64,000 bases of DNA from Kribbella sandramycini (GTDB lineage: Bacteria > Actinomycetota > Actinomycetes > Propionibacteriales > Kribbellaceae). Position 1 is the first letter of the stretch; every line of letters begins with the position of its first letter. Positions 53,087 through 62,323 of the stretch are shown one piece after another. The translations under genes and the position numbers were made by a program. The notes below the pieces were generated by a model that was not told the DNA's origin, did not search any database, and was given only the letters and a program-made list of their open reading frames with translations. Location of the stretch: NCBI RefSeq assembly GCF_013131805.1, contig NZ_JABJRC010000001.1, forward strand, positions 372,001 through 436,000, read 5' to 3'.

Positions 53087-54514
53087 TCAGTCGACGCTGT
53101 TGAACCAGGCGCGGAGTCTCGGCGTCCGGCGGATGACCAGGCGGTCCAGAATGAGCACCAGCGCCAGCGTGATGCCGAACATCGGCAGGAACAGAGCCAG
53201 AGCGATGACCAGGACGGCCAGCGCCGGGGTGGCCTTCAGGGGCATTCGGCCGCGCGGCGCGCCGACGGCGCCGGCGGACTTGGGCCGGCGGCGCCACCAC
53301 ATCAGCGGGCCGGAGACGCACATGAAGACGATGCCGAGACAGAAGGCCGTGGTCAGCCACATGTTCACCGTGCCCAGCCGGCGGCCCTCGTGCAGTGCGA
53401 TGCCTTGGGCAACCGTCTTGGCGAGCAGCGGGTAGTCCTCGTAGCCGTACGTCGAGATCACCTGCCCGCCGAACTGGTCGACGTGCAGCAAGCGCTCCTT
53501 GGCCGGGTCCTGGAAGGCGTACCCGATGACGGAGAAGACGCCCTCCTCGTCACCGGGCAGCGCGATCGTCATCGGCCGCGCCAGCCCGTTCTGGACGCCG
53601 ACCGCGACCGCCGTGTCCAGGTTGGCGACCGACTTGCGGTCCTGGTTCGGATCGGATTTCGGCACCTTGGCGTCGCCCTGCGCCCACGGCACCGTGTGGC
53701 TGTGCGGGAGCGACTCGTCGAGGGTGGATGTCGGGTTGGACAGTGCGCCCGGGTCCTCGCCCCACATCGAGCTGCCCTGGCTCGTGGCGAACTGCTGCAC
53801 CTTGGCACCCCAGAACCCCGTCCAGGGCAGCCCGGACACCAGGAGGAACAGCAAGCCGATGCCGAGCACCGAACCGGTCAGCGCGTGTCGTGAGCGCAGT
53901 ACGGCGCCCGCCGCCTTCGCCGTCCGGCGGCGGGCTCGGGCGACCCGGCCGCGGAGGAACAGGTAGTAGCCGGTGATCGCCATCACCAGCGCCCAGCAAG
54001 CGCCGATCTCGATCACTGCGTCGCCCCAGCGGCCGGCCATCAACTCGCCGTGCAGCAGGATCGCGGCGCCGGACAGGGTGGCGTCCGGATCGAGTGAGCC
54101 CAGCACCTGACCTTGGTAGGGGTCGACGAACACGTCGCGCCCCGCACCGTCGGCGGTCTGGACCGAGAACACTGTCGAGCGGTCCGGAGCGGACGGCTCG
54201 GTCATCGAGACGACGGTCGCGTCCGGGAACTCCTTCTTGACCGCCTCCAGTTGTGATGCGTACTGCTGGGCTACCAGGCCTGGGGGCTGCTCGACCTTCA
54301 TCAGGTCCGAGTGCAGCACCGGTTCGATCTGGAAGCGGAACAGGTAAATCAGCCCGGTCACGGCCAGGATCAGCACAACCGGGATGACCAGGAAGCTGGC
54401 GTAGAAATGCCACCGCCAGAACGCGCGGAACAGACCGGCGCCCTTGGCACCGCTCCCCCGTTTGTCGGGCGCCTTTTTCGGGGCGTCGATCGTCACATCG
54501 TCAGTACGTTCCAT
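53087..54514 (-). CDS. PepSY-associated membrane protein
   Basis: A 475-residue membrane protein of the PepSY_TM family. After a short cytoplasmic N-terminus comes the first helix (FYASFLVIPVVLILAVTGLIYLF), then an extracellular PepSY-like domain (about 75-150), further helices near 160-185 and 205-225, a second extracellular region, and the last two helices (about 375-395 and 420-450). The HEGRRLG segment before the fourth helix is conserved in this family. Members are linked to iron-siderophore reduction or peptidase control; the local genes do not support one role. ATG 54514 has GGAGAAG upstream. Confidence 0.9.
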   Translation of the reverse strand: MERTDDVTIDAPKKAPDKRGSGAKGAGLFRAFWRWHFYASFLVIPVVLILAVTGLIYLFRFQIEPVLHSDLMKVEQPPGLVAQQYASQLEAVKKEFPDATVVSMTEPSAPDRSTVFSVQTADGAGRDVFVDPYQGQVLGSLDPDATLSGAAILLHGELMAGRWGDAVIEIGACWALVMAITGYYLFLRGRVARARRRTAKAAGAVLRSRHALTGSVLGIGLLFLLVSGLPWTGFWGAKVQQFATSQGSSMWGEDPGALSNPTSTLDESLPHSHTVPWAQGDAKVPKSDPNQDRKSVANLDTAVAVGVQNGLARPMTIALPGDEEGVFSVIGYAFQDPAKERLLHVDQFGGQVISTYGYEDYPLLAKTVAQGIALHEGRRLGTVNMWLTTAFCLGIVFMCVSGPLMWWRRRPKSAGAVGAPRGRMPLKATPALAVLVIALALFLPMFGITLALVLILDRLVIRRTPRLRAWFNSVD

Positions 54515-54639
54515 CTGCTTCTCCGGAGATCCTCGATCCGGCGGGCGGTCCGGCCGGATCAGACGGCACTACGGCCAGCCGGACAGGCAGGCATGGCCGT
54601 ACCCGGCGCGGCCACAGGGGGCACTGCGTCGGGGTAGGT

Positions 54640-55197
54640 CTAGACAGCGACCGTGCCGGGAGGGCCTCGGGAGACGATGGCGTGGACCAGACGCCAGCGG
54701 CGGGTGGTCCGGAGTTGAAGAGCACGCGGGTGCCGGAGGCGCGGCAGGAACTGGGGTATGGCGTCCACCAGCGCGAACGCCGTGCGGATGCGGTGTGCGG
54801 CCGTGGTGAGCGCTTGGAAGGCTGCACGCTCGCCGTACGCGAGCCAGAGGCCGGACAGGAGCGCCAGGATGAGGTGGACGCCGAACATCCCGAGCATCGG
54901 AGCCAGTGTCATGGTGTGGCTGTGGGCCGAGGGCGCCTGCATGGACATCTCGGCGAAGGTGAAGCCGCCGTGCAGAACAGCTTGGACAGCCACTGCGACT
55001 GCAGTGACCGACGGGACGTCGCGCTCTTCAGCGGCCAGCCACCAGCCGCAGCCGTAGACCGCGAGCAGTGCGCCGGCTACCGACCACCACGGCAGTTCCT
55101 GGGCGGACATCAGACTGTGGCCCAGGGCTGTGAGCAGCACACAGACGACGGCGAACACCGCCGCCCGCACCGCGCGCGTTCCTGCTACCTCAGCCAT
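54640..55197 (-). CDS. Small polytopic membrane protein of unknown function
   Basis: A 185-residue protein with four to five hydrophobic segments (about 10-28, 37-52, 60-75 and 95-118) and an Arg-rich cytoplasmic tail of about 50 residues. The APSAHSHTM segment between helices adds His residues and could bind a metal, though this is speculative. ATG 55197 lies in the frame with a weak ribosome site, and a GTG at 55203 is possible. It is separated from the PepSY gene by 125 bases on the same strand and may be part of the same transcript. Confidence 0.7.
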   Translation of the reverse strand: MAEVAGTRAVRAAVFAVVCVLLTALGHSLMSAQELPWWSVAGALLAVYGCGWWLAAEERDVPSVTAVAVAVQAVLHGGFTFAEMSMQAPSAHSHTMTLAPMLGMFGVHLILALLSGLWLAYGERAAFQALTTAAHRIRTAFALVDAIPQFLPRLRHPRALQLRTTRRWRLVHAIVSRGPPGTVAV

Positions 55198-55342
55198 GAC
55201 CACGCAATGGTGACATCTCGTCGTGTCCCTGCGTAATCCCCAGGAGCCGCACGGCAGGAATCGGGCCCGGTAGAGACACGAAGCACCAGAGCGGCACGGT
55301 AGGGTCCTGCGGGTCTGTCGGGTGGGTTCGGGAGGGGCTGGG

Positions 55343-56866
55343 ATGAGGCGGCGTGGGGTCGTGGGCTGGGGAGTCGCCCTGGTCGTGGGGGTGCTGGTCG
55401 CGGGGTGCACTGACGACGCTGCGGCACCCAAGCCGGATGATGCGGTGACGGTGCCCACTGGGGCGCCGGCTGCGGCGGGCAAGGCATTAGGGGTTACTGG
55501 TCCGGAGGCGGCAGAGCCGTGCCGTGGGACGGCTATCGCGGTGGGAGCCGAGGCGCAGGCGGTGATTGATGCGGCTCCGGCAGGTACAACGTTCTGCTTC
55601 GCGCCCGGAGTGCATCGGATCGGCCAGGCGATGGTGCCTCGGGACGGGGATACGTTCGGTGGGGTTGGCGCAGTTCTGAGTGGAGCGGTTGCGCTGACCG
55701 GGTGGGTGCGAGACGGAGAGCGGTGGGTCGCCAGGGGCGTGCTGCCGGCGGCCTATCCGTTGAAGGGGCAGTGTGAGGACAACCGGGCCAATCCGTGTCA
55801 GCGCGGTGAGCAGGTGTTCTTCGGCGGTAAGCATCTGAGCCGGGTGATGAGCCTTGCGGAGCTACGGCCGGGAACCTTCTTCGGGGACTACGAGGCGAAC
55901 GCGGTGTACGTCGCCGACGACCCGGCCGGCCAACAGGTCGAGATGTCGCGGACGACGACGGCGTTCGACAAGAGCGCGGCGAACGTCGGTGTGAGCGGGC
56001 TGGTGATCGAGCACTTCGCATCGCGGCCGCAAGGTGGTGCGTTGGAGGCCGGCAAGGGCTGGCGGGTGACAGCGAACGAGGTGCGCTGGAACCACGCGGT
56101 CGGGGTGATGCTGATCGAGGCGGACGGCGCGGAGGTCAGCCGGAACGCGATCGCCGACAACGGGCAGCTCGGGCTCGGGCAGTACCGGTCGGCCGGCGTC
56201 CGGATCACCGCGAACCTGGTCACCCGGAACAACACCGACGGGTTCTGGATCGCCGACTGGGAGTCCGGCGGGATCAAGTCGACGCGATCGTCCGGCGAGA
56301 TCTCCGGGAACGACATCGTCGCGAACCGCGGTGTCGGGATGTGGAGCGATATCGCCGAGTACGACCGCAGGATCAGCGCGAACCGGATCCGCGACAACGC
56401 CGCCGACGGTATCCGGTACGAAATCAGCTACGCCGGCGTGATCGAGGAGAACGTTGTCGAGGGCAACGGGTTCGGCACCGGGCGCGGCTCCGGCGGGAGC
56501 CTGTGGGACGGCGGCGGGATCAACGTGAACACCTCCGCCGGCGTGCACGTCCGCGGGAACCTGGTGAAGGACAACCGGAACGGCATCTCGATCCAGTCCC
56601 GGACCCGCGGCGACGGGCCGCGCGGGCGGTACGTGCTCAGCGGTGTGGTCGTCGAGGGCAACCTGATCGTGCTCAAGGACGCCGGCTCCAGCACCGGAGT
56701 GGTCGAGAACAAGGGCTCGCCCACCCAGGACGGCGCGATCACGTTCCGCCGCAACAGCTACCGCGTTCCCGACACCACCCGCTTCGCCTGGCGCGGCAAG
56801 TCGCTCACCTGGCCGCAGTGGCAGGACGCCGGTTTCGACCAGGACTCGATCACGAAGGCCAGTTGA
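55343..56866 (+). CDS. Lipoprotein right-handed parallel beta-helix protein, paralog 3
   Basis: A 507-residue paralog of the two beta-helix proteins at 38.8-42.5 kb, with a lipoprotein signal (VLVAGC) in place of a normal signal peptide and a short linker. The core is shared: TTFCFAPGVHRIG, CEDNRANPC, RWNHAVGVML, NGQLGLGQY, NNTDGFWIADWESGGIKS and DGGGINVNTSA. It would be tethered to the outer face of the membrane. ATG 55343 has GGAGGGG upstream. It ends exactly where the converging Wzy-like gene ends (stops adjacent at TGATCA), which places this paralog in the glycan region. Its catalytic role is unknown. Confidence 0.87.
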   Translation: MRRRGVVGWGVALVVGVLVAGCTDDAAAPKPDDAVTVPTGAPAAAGKALGVTGPEAAEPCRGTAIAVGAEAQAVIDAAPAGTTFCFAPGVHRIGQAMVPRDGDTFGGVGAVLSGAVALTGWVRDGERWVARGVLPAAYPLKGQCEDNRANPCQRGEQVFFGGKHLSRVMSLAELRPGTFFGDYEANAVYVADDPAGQQVEMSRTTTAFDKSAANVGVSGLVIEHFASRPQGGALEAGKGWRVTANEVRWNHAVGVMLIEADGAEVSRNAIADNGQLGLGQYRSAGVRITANLVTRNNTDGFWIADWESGGIKSTRSSGEISGNDIVANRGVGMWSDIAEYDRRISANRIRDNAADGIRYEISYAGVIEENVVEGNGFGTGRGSGGSLWDGGGINVNTSAGVHVRGNLVKDNRNGISIQSRTRGDGPRGRYVLSGVVVEGNLIVLKDAGSSTGVVENKGSPTQDGAITFRRNSYRVPDTTRFAWRGKSLTWPQWQDAGFDQDSITKAS

Positions 56867-58210
56867 TCAGCGAACCAGCTGTCTGGAGCGGTGGCGGATC
56901 CGGTCCGCGTCACAGATGGCGGCGGCCACCAGGAGGTGGACGGTCATCGACGAGAGGTCAGAAAGGCCGGACTCGTTCAGCGACGCGGCAGAAACGTAGC
57001 CGAGCAGCAGGGCGCCACAGGCTTTGATGTACGGCGTGGGCGCGCGCAGCACGGCCACCCACGCGAGGATCAGCGCCACCGCGACGATGAGGACAGCCAG
57101 CAGGCCGGTCTCCCAGTAGAGGCCGAGCCAGCTGTTGTCGATGGCCATGACGTCGATGTCGCCCTCACCGCGGCGGAGCAGGACGCGTTTGTTCCCCAGC
57201 CCGTGGCCGATGATCGCGGTCTGGACCGACACCTTCTCGTCCAGGACGGCCTGCCAACTGGTGGTACGGCCGCTCAGCGAGCTGATCTGCCGGGTGCCCT
57301 GCCCGCGGAGCAGCCAGGTGTGCAGCGAGCCGATCATCAGGAACGCAACACCGAGTAAGGCTGGTACGCCGAGCGTCATCAACCGCCCGAACCACGTCTT
57401 CCGGGTCAGCAGCAACGCCAGCACCAGCCCGAACGCGATCGCGGCAGCAGACGTCCGGGTGCGGCTGGCGGCGATCAGAATGCCGCCGAGGCCGATCAGC
57501 GTGGCCGCGGGCAGCATCGACAGCTTGCGGCAGACGTACCCGATGATCGCCAGACCGAGCAGAATCGCGCCGACCTCACCAACCCGCGGTGGCAGCATCG
57601 GAATGATGACGCCCTGGAGCCGGTAGCCGTTGCCTAGCGAGCTGAGCGGACGCCAGGCCTGACTCGGCGCGTAGGCGAGGCTGGCGACCACAGTGATCGC
57701 CAGCAGGATGTGTGCCCACAGATGCGCTCGGACGAGCCGCTCCGGGACCTGGACGAGCGGCCGCCAGAGCAGGAAGACCAGCACCAGACCGATCAGGAAG
57801 CGTGCCAGCCGGGTCAGCGGGCCCATCGGCTCGGCCAGCAGGAACGCTGTTGCGGTCGCGAACAGCACGTAGACGACGTACAGCGTGCCGGTCGGGTTGA
57901 CTCTGGTCCGGAAGCCGGGCTTGGTGGCCGCCAGAGCGATCAGGAAGATCGCACCGAGCAGCAGCCCCTTCATCACGCTGTTCGTCGAGCCAGTCGTCCC
58001 CTGGGGCGCGGCGACGCGCCCTGACCACGGCTGCACACCCAGTACGAACAGACACCACAGAACCAGCCAGAACCAGGCCGGCTTCTCCAGCGGCGTCTCG
58101 ACCGTTCCCGGCACCGCCTGCGCCAGCCGGTCCCGTCGGGGGCCCCACCCACGGCCGAGCCGGTATTCCGCACCATCGCGGAACAGGTCGGCCGCTCGCT
58201 GCGTACGCAC
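56867..58210 (-). CDS. O-antigen ligase/Wzy-like polysaccharide polymerase
   Basis: A 447-residue membrane protein with about eleven hydrophobic segments. It has the O-antigen ligase/Wzy layout: a large extracellular loop before the last helices (LLRGQGTRQISSLSGRTTSW and IIGHGLGNKRVLLRRGEGD), ending with IDNSWLGLYWETGLLAV. The SGRTTSW...GxGLGN pair is the usual Wzy_C-type signature. It would polymerise repeat units of an exported glycan or ligate it to an acceptor. GTG 58210 lies 2 bases after the chain-length-determinant stop, so these two genes are co-expressed. Confidence 0.88.
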   Translation of the reverse strand: MRTQRAADLFRDGAEYRLGRGWGPRRDRLAQAVPGTVETPLEKPAWFWLVLWCLFVLGVQPWSGRVAAPQGTTGSTNSVMKGLLLGAIFLIALAATKPGFRTRVNPTGTLYVVYVLFATATAFLLAEPMGPLTRLARFLIGLVLVFLLWRPLVQVPERLVRAHLWAHILLAITVVASLAYAPSQAWRPLSSLGNGYRLQGVIIPMLPPRVGEVGAILLGLAIIGYVCRKLSMLPAATLIGLGGILIAASRTRTSAAAIAFGLVLALLLTRKTWFGRLMTLGVPALLGVAFLMIGSLHTWLLRGQGTRQISSLSGRTTSWQAVLDEKVSVQTAIIGHGLGNKRVLLRRGEGDIDVMAIDNSWLGLYWETGLLAVLIVAVALILAWVAVLRAPTPYIKACGALLLGYVSAASLNESGLSDLSSMTVHLLVAAAICDADRIRHRSRQLVR

Positions 58211-58212
58211 GG

Positions 58213-59838
58213 TCAGCGAACGTGGGGGGTGGGAGATTCGGTCGGGGTGTAGTTGAGCGGGATACCGAGCGTCTCGTCGTGGTCGGAAGCGCCGATCAGG
58301 ACGACGCCCAGCACCGGCGCTCCGGCGTAGTGGAGGGCGGCGGTCAGGCGGGCGACGTCCATCTCTTTGTCGTGACCGACCTGGACGACCAGGACCGAGG
58401 CGTCCACGGCGGCGGCCAGCGGCGAGATGCCGTGCCGCCCGACGGCCGCAGGGCCGTGGATGACGACGGAGTACCCCGGCGGGAGGTCAGCGACGATGCC
58501 TGGGACCAGCGAGGGCCCGACAGCGGAGGCGGTCTCCTCGTGGTTCATACCGGGCGGCAGGACGTAGAGGTCGGCGACAGTGCCCGGACGGAACAGCTTG
58601 CGCGCCCGGATCGCTCGAGTGGCCGCCGGCTCCATGACGAGGTCGGTCAGACCCTCGTGCCCGGTGACGTGCGGGAGGACCGGAGTCCCCTCGACGTCCG
58701 CCAGGACGAGCAGGGTCTCGCGGCCGTCGCGGGCGTTCGCCTCGGCCATTGCGAGCGCGATACCGGCCGCGTTCGGGCTGGTGGACGCCGAAACGACCAG
58801 CAGCGCGCCCGTGCCGCCGCCGGCGAAGGCGCGGGCGTTCAGCTCACGACGCGCCAGGGCGCCACTCGCCTCGGCACCCAGCGCGGTGATCTCGTACTGC
58901 GGAAGCTCGGGAGCGGAGCGGTGCCAGATGCGGCGCCGGTTCCCCTCTGAGGCCGCGATGACCGGCGAGCTCGATGCCCGGGCCGCCTGGTCGCGCGTCA
59001 GGATGTACGGGGTCAGATGCGACCGGAGGAGCGCCAGACCGAAGCCGAGCACCAGCCCGAGAATGCCGCCGACCAGGATGTCCCGCAGCACCATCGGGGA
59101 TGAGGAGGCCGTGTCGGTTGTCGCCGGGGTGACCAGCTCGCTCCCGGCGCCGACACCGGTCAGCGCCTTCCGCATGGCGGCCGCGTCGTCTGCAGCCTGC
59201 CGGGCCTCGGTGGCCAGCCCGACGCGCTGGTCGCGTAGCTGGCTCGCCGTCTGGGTGTCGCCACGCTGCACAGCCTCGTCGATCTGACTGACCAAAGTCT
59301 TGGACTGCGCAGTCGCCGTCCGGGCCCGGTCCTGCGCCTGGCTGGCCAGCGTCGTCAGCAGCGCCTTGGCCGCGTCGTTGCGCTGTTTCAGGTAGATGGT
59401 CGCGATCGCGTTCGCCCGCTGGACAGCCTGGGAGGCGGTCGGGCCGTCGGTCGTCACCAGGTAGGCGTTGTCGGTGACCGCCTTGACCCGCGTCACGGCG
59501 GCCAGGTCGCGGATGGTCTCGTCAGTCGTCGGCAGCCCCAGCGTGACCGCGACACTGCGCAGCAGGCGCGGACTGGCCATCACCCGGGCCTGCGTCTCGG
59601 CCGGCAGGTCCATACCGAGCGGACCGGTCTTGTCGGTGCTGCTGGGCAGCTTGCCGACCAGCGCCGGCGGCACGGCCGGGCCGATCACAAGCTGACTGGA
59701 CGCCGTCCAGCGCTGGGTCTGGGCGAGCGCGAAAATTGTCGCTCCGACCAGCCCGAGCACGATGCAGGCCACGATCAGCCACTTCTGCCGTAGCAGGGAC
59801 TGAGCGGTCTCCCGCCAGACCACAGTGCCCGGTTCCAT
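58213..59838 (-). CDS. Wzz/Wzc-like polysaccharide chain-length protein with degenerate P-loop domain
   Basis: A 541-residue membrane protein. The Wzz-type part has a first helix near residues 19-40 (WLIVACIVLGLVGATIFALA), an extracellular, partly coiled-coil region (about 45-225) and a second helix near 240-260 (DILVGGILGLVLGFGLALL). The C-terminal cytoplasmic domain (about 320-520) aligns with the BY-kinase/MinD fold, but the Walker A position reads SASTSPNAAGIALAMAEA, without the G-K-T/S core. There is no Tyr-rich tail (the end is TPTESPTPHVR). It should set polymer length without kinase activity. It is the first gene of a two-gene operon with the polymerase. Confidence 0.86.
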   Translation of the reverse strand: MEPGTVVWRETAQSLLRQKWLIVACIVLGLVGATIFALAQTQRWTASSQLVIGPAVPPALVGKLPSSTDKTGPLGMDLPAETQARVMASPRLLRSVAVTLGLPTTDETIRDLAAVTRVKAVTDNAYLVTTDGPTASQAVQRANAIATIYLKQRNDAAKALLTTLASQAQDRARTATAQSKTLVSQIDEAVQRGDTQTASQLRDQRVGLATEARQAADDAAAMRKALTGVGAGSELVTPATTDTASSSPMVLRDILVGGILGLVLGFGLALLRSHLTPYILTRDQAARASSSPVIAASEGNRRRIWHRSAPELPQYEITALGAEASGALARRELNARAFAGGGTGALLVVSASTSPNAAGIALAMAEANARDGRETLLVLADVEGTPVLPHVTGHEGLTDLVMEPAATRAIRARKLFRPGTVADLYVLPPGMNHEETASAVGPSLVPGIVADLPPGYSVVIHGPAAVGRHGISPLAAAVDASVLVVQVGHDKEMDVARLTAALHYAGAPVLGVVLIGASDHDETLGIPLNYTPTESPTPHVR

Positions 59839-59974
59839 CCCATCCTCATTCCGTCGACCAGCGCCTCAGGATAGCTACGACGGCAGGGCGTGGCGAGTTG
59901 GTCCCGATCTGTGCCCTACTCTCTTCCCAAGGGTCTCGAGGGAGCAACACAGAGACCGTGGGGAGAAACGCAGT

Positions 59975-62176
59975 ATGAAGAGATGGTTCGTCACGTCCAT
60001 TGCCGCCGCCGGGGCGCTGATCGCCGGGTCGCTGGTGCTCGCACCGGCCGCCCAGAGCATCGAGGCCTCGCTGTCGGCCACCGACAGCCCGGTCTGGCAG
60101 ACCAACGCCAGCGTCCAGGGCCTGACGGTCGCTGCCGGCAAGGCGTACGCCGGGGGCCGGTTCACCTCGGTGCGCCCGCCGGGCGCGGCCGCTGGGACCA
60201 ATGAGGTCGCACAGGCCTACCTGGCCGCGTTCGACCAGGCCACGGGTGAGCTGGTCAGCGGGTTCAACCCGGTCCTCAACAACCAGGTGTACGCCGTAGC
60301 GGCGTCCGCCGACGGCTCCCGGATCTTCGTCGGCGGCGACTTCACCACCGTCAACGGCGTCACCCGGAACCGGATCGCCGCATTCGACGCCGCCACCGGC
60401 GCCCTGGTCGCGAACTGGAAGCCCAGCGTCTCCTACCGCGTCAAGACGATCGCCGTCTCCGGCAACACCGTGTACTTCGGCGGCTCGTTCGGGCTGGTGA
60501 ACGGCCAGGACCGCCCGAAACTGGCCGCAGTGACCGCCGACACCGGCACGCTGCTCCCCTTTGCGCCCAACGTGAACGGCGACGTGTACGCCGTGGACGC
60601 TGCAGACGACGGCAGCAAGGTGTACGCCGGAGGTCAGTTCAGCCAGGTCAACGGCACCAGCCAGAACACGGTGGCCAGTCTGGACCCGGCCAGCGGCACC
60701 GTACTCCCCTTCCCGGGGGCGTCCGCCGTACCGCCGCCCAACGGCTCCTGCACGACCCGGGTGAAGGCAATCGACGCCAGCGGGGACACCGTCTACTTCG
60801 GGAACGGCGGTGACGGCGGCGGCTGCTTCGACGGCACCTGGGCCGCCGATATCGCCACCAACACGCTGAAGTGGAAGAACCAGTGCCTGGGCGCGACCGA
60901 GGCGGTCAAGGTCGTCAACGGCTGGCTCTACAAGGGCTCACACGCCCATGACTGCGCCAACCAGGGCGCAGGCGGCTTCCCGCAGGGCTTCGGCTACCGC
61001 TTCCTGCTCAGCCAGCAGCTCACCGACGGCCAGCTCGGCCCCTGGTTCCCGAACACCAACGCCGGTGCGCCGACGGAGGTCGGCCCGCTCGCCTTCGCTA
61101 CCGGCGGCAGCGACCTGTGGGTCGGCGGCGACTTCACGACCACGAACGGCGTCGGTCAGCAGGGTCTGACGCGTTTCAGCAACGCACTGCCCGGTGCGGC
61201 TCCGGCGAAGCCGGCCAAGCTGACGCCGTACAGCGTGGAGACCGGCACGGTGCAGATCCACTTCCCGACCGTGCTCGACAGCGACGACAGCACGCTGACG
61301 TACCGGCTGCTCAAGGGCTTCAGCAACACCACCATCGCGACCTGGAGCGCCAAGTCGACGCCGTGGGACCGGCCCTGGCTGCACTACACCGACACGAACG
61401 TGACGCCGGGTGAGTCGACGAACTACCGCATCGAGGTCAGCGACGGCAGTACGACGTTGCGCGGCAATTACTCCGACCCGGTGACCGTGGCCAGTACGAC
61501 GTCCACGGCGTACGACCAGATCATCAACGCCGATGGCCCGCAGGCGTACTGGCGGCTCGGTGAGCCCTCGGGGACGACTACCTCGGTCGACTCGTCCAAC
61601 CAGAGCAACAACGGCACTTTCACCGGTATGACGCTCGGTGCGAGCGGTGCGATCGCAGGGAACACTTCTGCGACCACCAGCTCGAGCAGCGGCCGCATGG
61701 TCGGCGAGAAGGCCTTCAGCATGCCGCAGCAGTTCACGGTCGAGGCGTGGGTCAAGCAGAGCTCGCTGCGCGGCGGCCGCATCCTCGGCTTCGGCAGCTC
61801 CAAGACCGGCAACAGCGCCGGCGGCGGCGACCGGATGCTCTACATGCGGTCGAACGGCGCCATCACCTTCGGCGTGAACGACGGCTCGCAGCGGACCATC
61901 AGCAGCCCGTCCGGCAAGAACAACAGCCAGTGGCACCACGTCGTCGGCACGTTCGGCGACGGCATCATGCGGCTGTACGTGGACGGCATACTGGTCGGCA
62001 GCACCACCGCCGGCACCGCCGCGCTGTACTACGGCTGGTGGCGGATCGGCTACGACAACACGAGCTCCTGGAGCGGCGGCGGGGCCACCCAGACCGGGCT
62101 CGGTATCGACGAAGCGGCCGTCTACCCGTATGCCCTGAGCGCTCTGCAGGTCCAGAGGCACTACGATGCGCGATGA
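59975..62176 (+). CDS. Exported beta-propeller/LamG protein
   Basis: A 733-residue exported protein with a signal peptide (MKRWFVTSIAAAGALIAGSLVLAPAAQSIEA, spanning 1-31). The first 410 residues hold repeated VYAGGxF, IFVGGDFTTVNG and VYFGGSF units typical of an exported beta-propeller (delta-60-like). A conserved CxxxxKAIDASG and a CFDGTW pair follow. An FnIII-like domain (about 410-505) and a LamG/concanavalin-like domain (about 510-733) finish it. Such domains bind glycans or wall polymers. ATG 59975 has GGGGAGAAACG upstream. It is divergent from the Wzz-like gene and is the first of a pair of paralogs. Confidence 0.86.
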   Translation: MKRWFVTSIAAAGALIAGSLVLAPAAQSIEASLSATDSPVWQTNASVQGLTVAAGKAYAGGRFTSVRPPGAAAGTNEVAQAYLAAFDQATGELVSGFNPVLNNQVYAVAASADGSRIFVGGDFTTVNGVTRNRIAAFDAATGALVANWKPSVSYRVKTIAVSGNTVYFGGSFGLVNGQDRPKLAAVTADTGTLLPFAPNVNGDVYAVDAADDGSKVYAGGQFSQVNGTSQNTVASLDPASGTVLPFPGASAVPPPNGSCTTRVKAIDASGDTVYFGNGGDGGGCFDGTWAADIATNTLKWKNQCLGATEAVKVVNGWLYKGSHAHDCANQGAGGFPQGFGYRFLLSQQLTDGQLGPWFPNTNAGAPTEVGPLAFATGGSDLWVGGDFTTTNGVGQQGLTRFSNALPGAAPAKPAKLTPYSVETGTVQIHFPTVLDSDDSTLTYRLLKGFSNTTIATWSAKSTPWDRPWLHYTDTNVTPGESTNYRIEVSDGSTTLRGNYSDPVTVASTTSTAYDQIINADGPQAYWRLGEPSGTTTSVDSSNQSNNGTFTGMTLGASGAIAGNTSATTSSSSGRMVGEKAFSMPQQFTVEAWVKQSSLRGGRILGFGSSKTGNSAGGGDRMLYMRSNGAITFGVNDGSQRTISSPSGKNNSQWHHVVGTFGDGIMRLYVDGILVGSTTAGTAALYYGWWRIGYDNTSSWSGGGATQTGLGIDEAAVYPYALSALQVQRHYDAR

Positions 62177-62323
62177 GCATTCTGTCGGGGAGTTGTAGCA
62201 CAAAGTCATAACGCGGGTGGGGGCTCGGTTTCCAGCCGGCCGCCCAGAGCGCTAGTGTCCGCTGCTGGCGCGTCTGTGCGGCCCGCGCCGTCGACTGATC
62301 CCCCGCCCAGTCAAAGGAACTTG

